A DNA stretch of 64,000 bases from Monoplex corrugatus (taxonomy: Eukaryota; Mollusca; Gastropoda; Littorinimorpha; Ranellidae). The DNA lies in contig JAPXFY010000015.1 in the NCBI GenBank assembly GCA_030674185.1, positions 24,470,505 through 24,534,504 of the forward strand. The letters run 5' to 3'. The position numbers were made by a program, and so were the translations under genes. The notes beneath the pieces are model-generated. The model saw only the letters and a list, made by a program, of their open reading frames with translations, had not been told where the DNA came from and ran no database searches. Shown here one piece after another: positions 44,497 to 57,370 of the stretch (its first letter is position 1; every line of letters starts with the position of its first letter).

Positions 44497-47400
44497 TTAA
44501 TCAAAAATGGAGAGAGGCATGCCTTCCATCTTCTTGCCACTGCGTGGATTTTCTCCCCTCGGTTGCCACTCAGGGACATCATCACCATAGACGCCAGCGT
44601 AGTAATAGTGTCGACGAATGCCATTGTTCAGCTCACACAAGTACGTCACACCATCAACAATGTAGGGCTGCACATCTGTGTTGTATAGTTCCAGACGATC
44701 TGACTTGATGAGGTTGTCAAATGCCTGAAATGCAGAAATGTGGTCAAATTGAACAATCTCCCTGTGTGTGGGACTTTTTGAATACTATTAGTATTACACT
44801 TTCTCTGCTTGGCCTTGATTCAGGTATAACCAAATCTACAAACAACTGAGAAATAAACAGTTGAATGTGTTCAGCTCAACTAACAACCTGAGTTCTCCAT
44901 GTTGTCAGTGTCCAGTAAGTTTAATCGTTGAAGAAAAACTGTACAAGAATAATTTATAGTGGTAGTAACAAAACATGTGCTAATATATATTTTTACCTTT
45001 TGTGACTTCATATTTGGAACAGATCCATTCAAATTTCCACGTTTCTCTTTGGTTAAGTAGACTGTATCTCTTCTAGATTGGAGAAAGCTTACAAATGGAG
45101 ACATAGACCTATTATCAAGATATGCATGCACATCATATCAATTGCATGGAAAAAAGGAAAACGGCTGAGCTTTTAGAGCAGTCACTGAAAATACATACAA
45201 TGCAAGCTGGTTCTTCCAGGTTGTTTCCCCAGATGTAAACATTCGTCAGTGTGTTGTTGGTTTTCATGGCATCGGCAATGGCACACAGTCCAGCACTGCT
45301 GATGTTATTGTGAACCACCACCAGGCTGCAACAATATCTCCATCATTTAGTTAGATCTATGTGTCATAGTTTTCATCAGATTTCTTTTAAGGGTGACAGA
45401 CAATACAACTTTCTTTACAGTTCTTTGTCACAAATATATTGTGCAGTAACTTAAAACATGAGACGATAACAACAATGTGACAGAACCACCATATATTACA
45501 CACTGTATGTATTTTGGAGAAAAACATAAGTTAAAACATGTGATTTTTCTAGCTGCTATCAAAAACTGTTCGTCCCTTTTCGTGACAAGATACCCAAACA
45601 AGACACAAATTTATCACAGCTGTTCTAGACAAGAGCCTGTTCAAACATTCAACAGATTTAATTATGTATAAGTATATATAAATATACATGAACATAGATG
45701 TATATACATACAGACAAGCATGCATACATAAATACATACATACATACACACATGTGCCCACACATACATACCTACACGTACGTACGTACATACATACATA
45801 CATACGTACGTACATAGACATACATACATACGTACACACATATATGTATATAGAACTCACCATTTCAGGTTTCTGTTCATTGTAGCCAATGCCTCTGCCA
45901 CATGCATAGCACCATCATCCTCTAGTCTATTGTAGCCGAGGTCCAATGTCTGCAGGGCTGTGTTCTGCTTCAGCACTTTGGCCAGTTCTTTCACACCATC
46001 ACGTGTGATACGGTTACTGCACATCAGCAGTCTATTGTGAGTACATAAAATGACATTTGCTTTTGTGCTTTATTATGTGGCCAAAATATGTACACAAATA
46101 TCGGTAAAAAAGTGTAGCATTTCCAACAGTTCATCACAAGCGATACAGTTGCTGCATATCATCACAAAGTATGGTTAGTACATACACTGAGCATCATATC
46201 CTTCATTATGTCAGACCAACACAATGCTATGGCCAATCACCAGCTCTGCTTGTCACATGTATACTTAAAATTTAGATGAAAATATGCAGTATTTCGTTAG
46301 GTTCTTCAACACTATCGTGAGTCACCAACTTATTGCACACCATCATGGTATTGTTAATACGTAGAATGAAATCCTGTGCTGGTAGATTTTGTAGTCATTT
46401 ACTGATTCAGTCATTGTCATTTTGTGTCTAAAAATAAGTAAAATGACAGTAAATTGTCATTTGCATTATCATTTTATCACTAGTATACTTTAAAAACTTC
46501 CTTCGTGAATCTCAGTTGCATGCAGGTATACAGAGCACCTTGTGCTGCACACATACTTTTTCACTGGTCCTTATTTAAAAATTTTCAATTTTCTCTTTCC
46601 TTACATGTTTTTTCCAAGCCATTTGTTTTCACAGTGCATATGATACATTTTCTATGTGTGTGGTCAACTTCTATTGCCTGAACAATTTCAGTAGGCTACA
46701 CTCTTTTAATCTGCTTCATTTGAGCTGGTGTGCCTGGGTTACTTGTTGACCTTGTAATTATGTTAGGGACAGAAATGAACAATAATTGATGCAATATTTC
46801 TCTCTGCCCTCCTCTCATCCTCTTTCCAATTGTTTTCATTTTTGAGCATGAGTGCATGCATGCACATCACCAACACATTTTTTTTTTCTGCCAGAGTTAC
46901 AAGACGGGTTGCGAAAAGTTGATCAGTGAGCTGTACCCAGAGCATGTTTCCATAACTAGGTTAGATGAAAAATGCCTCACAAGACAGGCCAATGTTTTGA
47001 TGACCCTCTGTCTTACCATTTGTCAGGCACAAATGTTTTGTTGTTGTTGCTGTTCCTGTGCTTTTGTGTGTGATGGTTTTAGATATTTGGAAGATGTGGT
47101 GTAGACCCATGATGTAAAGGGGGATGTGTAATGTTGCATAACCTTGTGAAAAATAAGTTGTATTCAAAAATACATTGGTGAACTATGATTTTGAATTTGA
47201 AAGTCATAGAGCAAAATGATTTTGAGAATGCAGGACATTTCTGACCTCTATTCTGTGCAGTGCTCTTTAGTAATGGATGTTGGATCCACTCGGCAGTTGT
47301 GGCAGTTTATTTGTTATTGGTTTAAAGTGTAATGGTTTTCATACGAGATTACTTAGTCTACAAGTTGTACAACACTCAACAGTCAGGTCCAGCCCAGCCA

Positions 47401-50400
47401 CCAGAACAAGAAAAAAATCAGAAAGCCCTCTTCATAGAGAGCACCTTGCCATTTGGCTTGTAAACAAAGTAACTGATGACTGGGCCTGAACAAGTCATGC
47501 AGCACATGGACAGCCACTGTTTGCTTGGTGAAATGGCTACTATGTGGTGTCAGGAACTGGGAAGTGACTGGCCAGTGGTGGGGCATTGTTGCTCTGGGTC
47601 CCATCCAGCATCTTCAGGTGTTTTTTGTTAATAACATTATCTTGTTATTGGTTTAAAGTTTATAGAATTTAATGAGATTTCTTAGTCTCTATTATGCTCT
47701 TTACGAAGAAAAAAATACTGATTGCGTGTGGTTTTTGTTAAAAGGACTTAAAAGTTGAAGCATTTATAACAATGAAATTGTGACCCGAAGAGATTTGAGA
47801 TAAATGAAAGAAGATATTGAAGAAAAGTTTTTATGATGGAGGGATGATTTTGATTATTTTGTTGCGAATTAGTTTTGATGTTTGTACATTCTGACAAGGT
47901 TGTTTTGAGATGCGAGTATTTCTCTTGTGTATGTATTCTTTTTTTTTTAAATTATGAGGGGTTTACTATGATGCAAATTCCTCAACTAAATGGTTGATTG
48001 ATGTGATGAGCTAATTCATTTTCCTTTACTACTGTTAAATAAAACAGGGAACTTTTCTACATGTCTGTTGTTGTGAGAGTCCGTTGCGTGATGAGAATCT
48101 TGACACTATTCAGTACCTAACACATAAACAAACACAAGCTGGTTGGTTCTTTTGATACAGCCAGGGACTCAAGACCTGATATCTCGAGTTCAATCTGAGC
48201 CCACAACACAGAGAAATTTGTCTAGTAGCTGTCCATCCCAATGTTTCCATCATTCTGATGGTGTCAGCTTAATGTTTCATAGGTTCCCTCTCCCCACTCC
48301 CCATCTGAAGACCTTGCCAATGTGCTGTGTTTTGTTTGCTCAGGTTCAGGGAGTCTGCCACATAATTACAGGTGGATGTGAGTGGAGTGCATGTGGAACT
48401 GTCCAAACTCTACAGAAAGAGCAATCTTTTATGTATCACTCTGCCGCATATCCCTTTTGTTTATCTTCAATCACCATTCACAGACTCACCAGCTGAGGTT
48501 AAGGTAGGTCAGGGTGAAGTTGTGCATAAGGTTCTCGGCTAGTCGGAAAGCCCCAAAGTCACGCATGTCGTACTTCTGCAGGTGTATCTCTTCCAATGAT
48601 CTGTTGACCTTCCAATCACACATTCAGACATATTTTTCATATCAAAAGTTTAATGTGTATGAAGGTCAGCTATCAACAGTCTTAAAAAATATGTCTATGA
48701 AAATGGAGATATGTGAGTGTGCCACTCTGATGATTGTCTGTTTTATTCTAACTCATATCTTCTAATCCAGGTTTAAACGATGGAAACTATCCCATTTAGA
48801 AAGATGTCACCCTCATTTTTGTACCTGTTTAACAGTCTCTGCAACAGTGATGCCGACCTGCTTTTAATCTTCAGTAAGGCAATGTGAGACCCACTGTGTT
48901 AAAACATGTTTCATTCCAAATTTACTTATCAAAATTGCATGAACTGATCCATGCCATACCACTGTCATGAACAATCTCTTCACATATAATTCGCCTTACT
49001 TTTTTAATATTTTTCTCGTCAAACACTTCAGCTGGCTTCCCAAGCCTATGTTTGCCTTTAACATCATTCTTTCTTAACTCACTCGGTACGACGGAACGCT
49101 ATAGCGGTCGTGATGAAAGGCACAGTTGCGTACGACGGAACGCTATAGCGGTTTCGATAATTAAACATTTTTCGACGCTCCCCTTTTGAGCCTGCATGCC
49201 TACCATAGCCACAGTGGTCACTGCAAACATGTCAAGGGTCAAGTGGAAAGTTACTTCGTGAGATTCCGTAACACTACACTCGTCGGGAAGCGATTGTCTT
49301 CGGCACCCCGAATGACTTGCTAATCTGCATTCGTGTCGAAAATGGCGTCGCAGGCGAATACGAGTTTTCGAACAAAGTAGATCACGTCTGCGGCGTTTTA
49401 CTGCTGCTAAAGTGATTGAAGTGCTTCAGACTGAAGGATTGGACATTGAGGAGTATGCTGAAGATAATGGTGAAAGTGTATCAAGTGATGGAAGCTGCCA
49501 GCAAGAAGGTACTGACAGTGACCCAGTTTCAGACGACAGTGAAGTGGGAAAGGGAGGTGGGCGTACACGTCAGGAGAGGCGAGCAGTCAGCAGGCCAAGT
49601 ACAGCGAGTCGCATGCCTGATGGAGTTTTAATTCACTTTATGAAAGCATGACTGGCATGAAGATTTTAGTTTTTCTCCCACTTTGCGTCTTTCTCTGGCT
49701 CTTGTGGCCTGCATGTCTCATTTAAGTGCCACGCCCCCATAACTCCCCTGTGTAACAATTTGTAACATTTATTCATATAATATCACTAATAATCTTTTTT
49801 TTTTTTACCCTGAGCAAAGTCTACTTTATTCATGTTGTTTTGTGCATACAAAGACCTTCTCACCTTTGACTGTGTGTTTATGGAGCTGATCAAAGTGTGT
49901 GACTGTACGGTGATCCTGACCACAAAATTTGGGGTATTTTCAACGTGGCACATGAAGAAGAAAAATTCAAGGAAGAACTTCAATATTTTGGCATGAACTA
50001 ACCCAACATGTAAATATTCAGATCTGAAAGTTTCATTTTGTTCCTTTATGTTTTGTATTTTTTGTGATTTTTTTCCTAACCCTTCAAAATGGGCCGTACC
50101 AGGGGAAACGCAAGGGGAAAAACTCTCTGTACCAAGTGAGTTAAAGAATGACACCCACCTGTAAATAGCAACCTGAAAAAGAGCTTGTGTTCCACATACG
50201 CTTTTCAGAGTTTATGATAAATATGCATTGGAACTTCCTGTAGAAAATAAAGTTTTAATGTAAGCGCATTTTTTCAAACACTAAACTAGGCCATGACGCT
50301 TAGAGTAACTATACCCAACGTGACGTCATAACAAACAACATCACAAAATTTGTTTGTAATTTTATGACTAAATTGTAGAATCAGTAGGCCAAGTGTAGCA

Positions 50401-52479
50401 GTTTCAAAATGCTGCGACAATTACTTGTTTAAGCTATTAGGACATTCTCCGTCCCTATTTTCTGATGACCCTCATACAAGATGCAAATGCCAGTTGCAAA
50501 AGGTTCCCCTAAATAAGACAGGGTAAAAGTTTTGATGGACAGAATTTATATTATCATTGTTATCCTTTTCATCATAATTTTGTGATGTTCAGTATATAAA
50601 AAATGTGATCAACTAAAACAATCTAAAAAATGTTTTCTTAAGTCTGAAGGGCAGAGATGTATGTATTCATATGTCCAGTATCTTCCAAAAGGACACATGA
50701 ATGCAATTTTTTTCTGTATAATATCTCATCCCTTATCAATATGCAGATTCAGTGATTTTAATCACATCCATGCTACTTATTGTCAGTAAACATAATCTAA
50801 TATTCATGATGACTAGGAAGCTTTAAATGGGGAGGGTTTTCCTTCTAATGGAAGCTGTACTCATCAAATAACTCACCTTTAGCATCATAGCAAGGTGAAC
50901 TGAGGGTTCTTCCATGTGTGTGAACAGAATAGGACGATTGACATTGATGGACCTGAGGGACTGGTTGTGGAGCAGAACCGTTGCCAGGGCAATCAGGCTC
51001 TCTGTTCTCTGATAGCACACATCAAACACAGGTCAGTGACAAATTTCTGAAATTAAATCGGTAACCATGATTTTAACTTGAATACCAACATCGCTGTCAC
51101 CATCCACCATAGCACACTTTGTAAAACTGGAGGTGGGGAAGAGGGCAGACTATTATTTAATAACATTTAGACAATCCTATCTCACCAACTCCTTTGTCAC
51201 CTTTCCCCCGTAAAGATCCTGGCAAAAATGTATGGACAAATAAATACAGGCACTTACAAAATAACTGCCCAAAAAAGCCATGTTATTTCTTTACACAAGA
51301 TAAGCTGCACACTTGTAAGAGGGATCCACACAGTGCACCAGGTCGACACAAACTTGCACATTTTAGACTTTTTTTTAACTCAGGACTTTCAGTAAACTGG
51401 AAAAAAGGAGAGATTTTTATCAAAACATTTGAAAACAATCTGCAGATACATTTTGTTTATAATTACAGTCATGTATATGTACATATCCGTGAACGCATGG
51501 TCTAGACATGTCAAATGTCATTTTACATAATTTTTGCTATCAAGTGATCAAAAAACAAACAAAAGAGATCACCCACTAGATCAGTGTCACCAAGGTCCAA
51601 GTGTTCCAGTGTGGTGTTGATCTGAAGAGCCTGGGCAAAGTACATCCCTCCTTTCTGCTGCTTGGTCTCCAACTTGTTGCCATTCAGCCGAAGCATCTTC
51701 AGGGTTTCGTTGGTCTGTTCAGTTAAGTCAGTTTAGTTCAATAATACTCCCATTTGTCCCACAAGTGGCAAGTGAATAACTTTCATGTATGCAGCTTTGT
51801 GTGTGGGGTGTGTGTGTGTGCGTTGCTTCCACATTACCGTCTATGCTGTTGTGTTGGCTATGCTGTTGTGTTAAAAAAATTACCTCAGGTGCATGTGCGT
51901 ATATTGTATGAAATCAGTGAGGAAAATTTTCAAGTCTGTTTGCTATCATGCTACAGATAGCAAATGCCTTGTTACTGTATTCTTGTGGTGTGTGTGTGCG
52001 TGCGTGCATGCATGCGTGCGTGCGTGTGGTTCTAGGTTGGAATTTGTGGAGGAAAATAGCTGAATATTGGTCATGCTCCAGATTCTCAAAGGCTTCAAAT
52101 CATTCTGTATTGACCAGTTGCTTCCTTCGTTATATTATCTAAACTGGACATAGCATAATACGACAAATAACACAAAAAGAATGCAAACACAAATACATGC
52201 ATGTTTGAAATGTTGTGATATTACGGACAACAGAATGGATTAATAAACAGCAAACATTTGAATGCACTCACTTCACTGACTGATTTATCACATGCTGAAA
52301 AAAGTGTCTTTTCATACGTGATGCAATTTTGTGTAACAGAAATTTTTTTAATGTGATTTTTTGTATCCACAGACATTTCCATATTCTAAAAATGGAATGG
52401 ACAAGTGTGTATCCACAGCGGATATTCAATGCAGATTCAGTATCAATGTCACTAGGCCACATATAAAATATATAAAATA

Positions 52480-52526
<47 letters not shown>

Positions 52527-54342
52527 TGCACATACACACACACACACTCATACTCATGCACACAGTGTACTGGCTGTTAGCCCCCTGTGTGGATGCCAGG
52601 GGCTCTTTCAGTATAAAAAGTATCCCCACCTTGTGGGTACATGTATTACGTGCATTTTTGGCTCTAAGACAATGTGATATGCAGAAGTAATTCAAAGTAA
52701 TTTAGGCCCGTCTTTATGTATGTTTTAATGTCCCTATTTATGTTTGCATTTGTATTCAGGTATGTTTTTGTTAAACTGCCTGGTGATTCACTGGGGAGAA
52801 TGATCAGTGCTAGGGACATAGATTATCTGTGCGAATGCATTGATATGACATTTTTTGTGTACTTAATTTTTTTTCACTGTTAGCTGGGCTTTAAACTGCA
52901 ATAACAAGACCCATCTGTTAGCATTCATGCACATAGTACTCAAACAATGGCATCCATTGCCAGTTTAATGGTACATTTGTACTTTAGGATGACTGTCAAA
53001 CAGAGGGCTTTACTGCTTTGTTTTGCACACAACCTTTGAACCCTGCACCAAGAATGTTTAAACTTGATGTAACAAACAGATGTGTGCATGAGGTATGCTA
53101 TACAACCTGTAGCGCATCTTAGCAAAGAAAGAATTAAGCAGTATCAGGGTATACTGCTATTGTGCAAAATGTAAACCCCAGTAAATCTGCAAGGTTATGA
53201 AAATATCCAGGATTGATTTCCTAGCGTTTTAATTATTAACTTACATGAAGAGCTTTTGCCAAAGCCTCAGCTCCAGCAGGTCCAATATCATTGCACATCA
53301 AGTTCAGCTCATGGAGAGTATTGTTCTCCTGCAACATTCATCAACAATAGTTTCAGTTTCAGTTTCTCAAGAAGACATTCGGAATGAATTCCATATGCAC
53401 TAGGTGCCATGTGATGAAGAAGATCCAGAATGATCACGGCACAAGCCTTAAGCCTGCACACAAACCTATGAGCTGGCCAGGTCCTGAGGTCCTACCTAGA
53501 CAGTTCCATAAACCTGGGGTCGTGGGAGTGCGATGGCAAAGACCTCAACTTTTCCTGTGGCCAGCACCATGAGGGTAGTGTCCATCCCCTCTCCCTCGCT
53601 TCAAATTCATATTCATATTCTCCCCCCAAGACTTCAGAAAGGCAAGAAGGCTAACTGGTCTTCAAGAGATGGGACCTGGGAAATCAACCTATTTCTCCAA
53701 TGTTTTTCACAAAGGCAGCCGGGCAATGCCCTACTCTTCATGATTTTCAACTGGCGTGGGATCTTTAGCGTAGACATACAGAAGGCACATAGGTTTGACT
53801 TGATTTTTGTCCCCTTCCGAAGGACTAGATGTTCGGTTAGAAACAACAATAATTCACAAATACAATATCAGACACAGCACACGCTCAGTATAACAATAAA
53901 AATATAATGATAATAATAATCGAGTACCATAGCTTGATTGGTAAGGTCACAGCCAAACTGCTGTCAATTATTATCTTTACATGACTCTTGTATACTTATG
54001 TAACATGTATGCACAGCATGAATTGCTACATGTATTCACATGATACTTGTGTACTTACATATGTGTACATATACCACACATGTATGTACATATACCACAC
54101 AATACAAAACGTAACCCAATCCATATAACCCAACATGTGCTCAGTTGTATTTAATGGTGCATATTCAGATGACTTTAAAATATTAGTAGAAGAGAAATTT
54201 AGGTGCAGATAATGACAAACCTGGGATAAACTATTATATGTGGCAATGACAGTGCCTGGAAAAGTCATGGACATTGCACAATTTTCACAAAATAAGGTTT
54301 TACCTTTTCAGTAAGAAGAGAATGCGGAACAAGATGAAAATG

Positions 54343-54373
<31 letters not shown>

Positions 54374-55124
54374 CCTCTTCATCGTAAATTACCAGGGTTT
54401 TACAAGACTAAAAATAACTTTAGCTTACAGATTATATCTGGACTCACTTCGGATTAAGTTCAATAATACCATCAAATGTGTCTGTAGTGAGTCTATAACA
54501 GTTAAACACCTTTTGTGTTGTCAGCGAATGCGACCTTATTTCCCTGTATCATTTTCAAAATTGAAACAGAAACACACTGATTTCACTTTGTATTTACACT
54601 TTGCTAGGCATTTACTGCACAGTCCCGTAGGTCGTTTTCTTTGATTAAGACCGATTGTTTTTATACCTGTAACTCCCACCTACCTCTGTTTATTTGCTTG
54701 TTAGTTTTATCATTACTCCTTGACTGTTACAATGTTTTTATTCGGTAAGATTATCCTCTTCTACCCCTCTACCCCACCAGATAATCACAGATGGTTTGTC
54801 ATAACCCAGTATGGGACACGCTCGTTGTATGCGCATGCGTATACGTGCGCACACACACACACACGCACGCACGCACGCACACGCGCGCGTGGTTACATAC
54901 ACACATACAGCCCTGAGCAATCTGTTAAAGCCTGATCGTTCTAATGTTATGATTGCTTTTCTATTGTCCTATAAAAAAAAATTTAATATTAATATGTTAA
55001 ACTGTCTTTATGATTTCATAGAATCTTCCACCCCATAGACACCTTTTTTTTTTCTCGTCTAAAAGCACATATGTGAACAGACGGTAAAAGAAATAATGAA
55101 CGAACACACACACACACACAACCA

Positions 55125-55184
<60 letters not shown>

Positions 55185-57332
55185 ATGTATCTTCATTAGT
55201 CTCTGAGATATGTACATCTGAGTCATTGGATCATAATGTAATTATAACTGAATTTGTTTAAGAAATTTACTTTAAAATTTGGACACTTGTACTAATTCCT
55301 TGAGGACAAAGACAAACTGAATTACCATGTCATAACAGTTTTACATTTTACTTCAGACCTTAAAAGATTTAACGCTGTACATAAATCTCAGAATCATTAT
55401 TTTCAGCGCAAGTCAACGTTCCAGCTTTGTTCAAAACTAGAGCCATCAAATTATTCATGAAAACATCATGCAGCATCACAAAACAACCTTTGTTCTCTAC
55501 AGGGTCCATATTTACTGAATGGATAAAAAAATTTTTTAAAAAGACGGAATGCTGTAGGTCTACTACTATTCTCCTGTTCCACTGATGTTGCTTTTTTTTC
55601 AAACTTTTGTTTTTCATTTCTGTAGATATATGAATGAGTGCAGACCAATATCTGTACAAGTAATACCTACGTTTTTTGTTTTTTTTGTACATAGTTAATA
55701 AAATTCTAAAGACTACAGAAGCATACTGATATTGTATATGGTTTTACTTTCACCATCATCACAATCACCTCTCCTTAACAGATATTTTATGAGACACCTA
55801 CGTCAAACATCACTTTTAGCTATTTTATTTATACTTTTTTTTTCAAATAAAATAAAATATCAGATTTTATTTACCGCTAGCATGTTTGCTATGACAGTGG
55901 CACCTTCGTCAGTGATGTTGTTATAACGGAGATCAACGGACGTGACAAAGCTGTTCTTGTCGAGAAACTTGGCCAGCAGAGGGCAATCAGCATCTGTCAT
56001 GCGTGCCTCACACATCAGGTGGTTGTTTCCCGCCAGATACAGGTGCATGCTAGACTTGAATTCTCTGCAAGAGACAGCATTCAGAATTCAAATTTGTGCT
56101 TCTACTGTGTTTGTTGTTGTTATTACTGTTCTTGTTGTCGTTGCTGCTAATGGAGATGCTGTTATGTTCAATGATAGTCCACATTATGACTAGCAAAATA
56201 AGAAAAGACATGAAAAATGACACAGACTTGGCTATCCTCACTGTCTCTACTTCTTACATACATGTGTTTTTGAATGGGAGAGGGGAAAGCAGTGTGACTG
56301 AGGAACTGTCATGATGAAAATCAAACATTCATTTCCCTGCGTTTACACCTGAATTTTTTTTATTAAGCACATCCTCTTAAAGTGCTGTTTGTTAGCGTGA
56401 CAATTTTTAAACCAAAATAGAAATTAACATCAAAGCACACATTTCAATTATAACAATCATTACAATGTGCAGTTCTTGTACATGTGTGCTGTAAGCTGGC
56501 CAAATTAAAACTTGGTAACACCATAGACTGTTAATTGTGATTATAGAGAAAAGAAAAGAAAAAAAGAGCAAACAAACAAAACTCAAAAATGAACTTTCTT
56601 TGAACAATGTTGATGCTCTGCAGGTGGTGCTGCAGAAATACACGCCTGAATAACATCAGTAATAATAATGAATATGATCACTTAAAGTGGCCACAGCATC
56701 ATATATGATATGTAAGATAAATCAAGTATAAAAACTATTGATATCAGCATCACAGTCTCCAAAAATAATAAACAACAATTTAAACTTCTCAAATAAATTT
56801 ATCACAAAAATAACATCAATTTAATTTCAGCTCTAAAGGCATTTTATATTCCATCAAAAATCATTCAAATGTTGAAACAGTAATTGGTTCAGTTTAACTT
56901 AAAATCAAACTATAATATATTTTAAGTCTTTGCAGCAACTGCACATTTAACTCTAAGGGCATCCTACATTCCATCCAAAATCACTCAAATGCTGAAACAG
57001 TAATTTATTCAGTCTAATTCAAAATCAAATTATAATACATTCTAAGTCTTTGTAACAATTAGACAAACATACTGTGGATTGTTATGCCCACTATGTCACC
57101 ATGTGTCAAACAAATGCACAAGCACAGAAACACGTTTTTAGAAAGGAAAAAACAAATAAAACAAAACAAAAAAATCAACAATTATCAATTCAGATCAACT
57201 TCAAATCAGCACCAGTCTATTTTTGTATTTTCTGTCTTTTATTTATCTTATTATCACTCTATATATCTATTTGAGCGTTAATAAAATAACCATTAATTTA
57301 TCTGTGAACGCAAATGAGCATTTGTTAATTGT

Positions 57333-57370
<38 letters not shown>

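Noticed and set aside
48143..48496. 117-codon plus-strand frame
   Set aside because: Antisense to LRRC34 intron and exon 6 edge; no domain.
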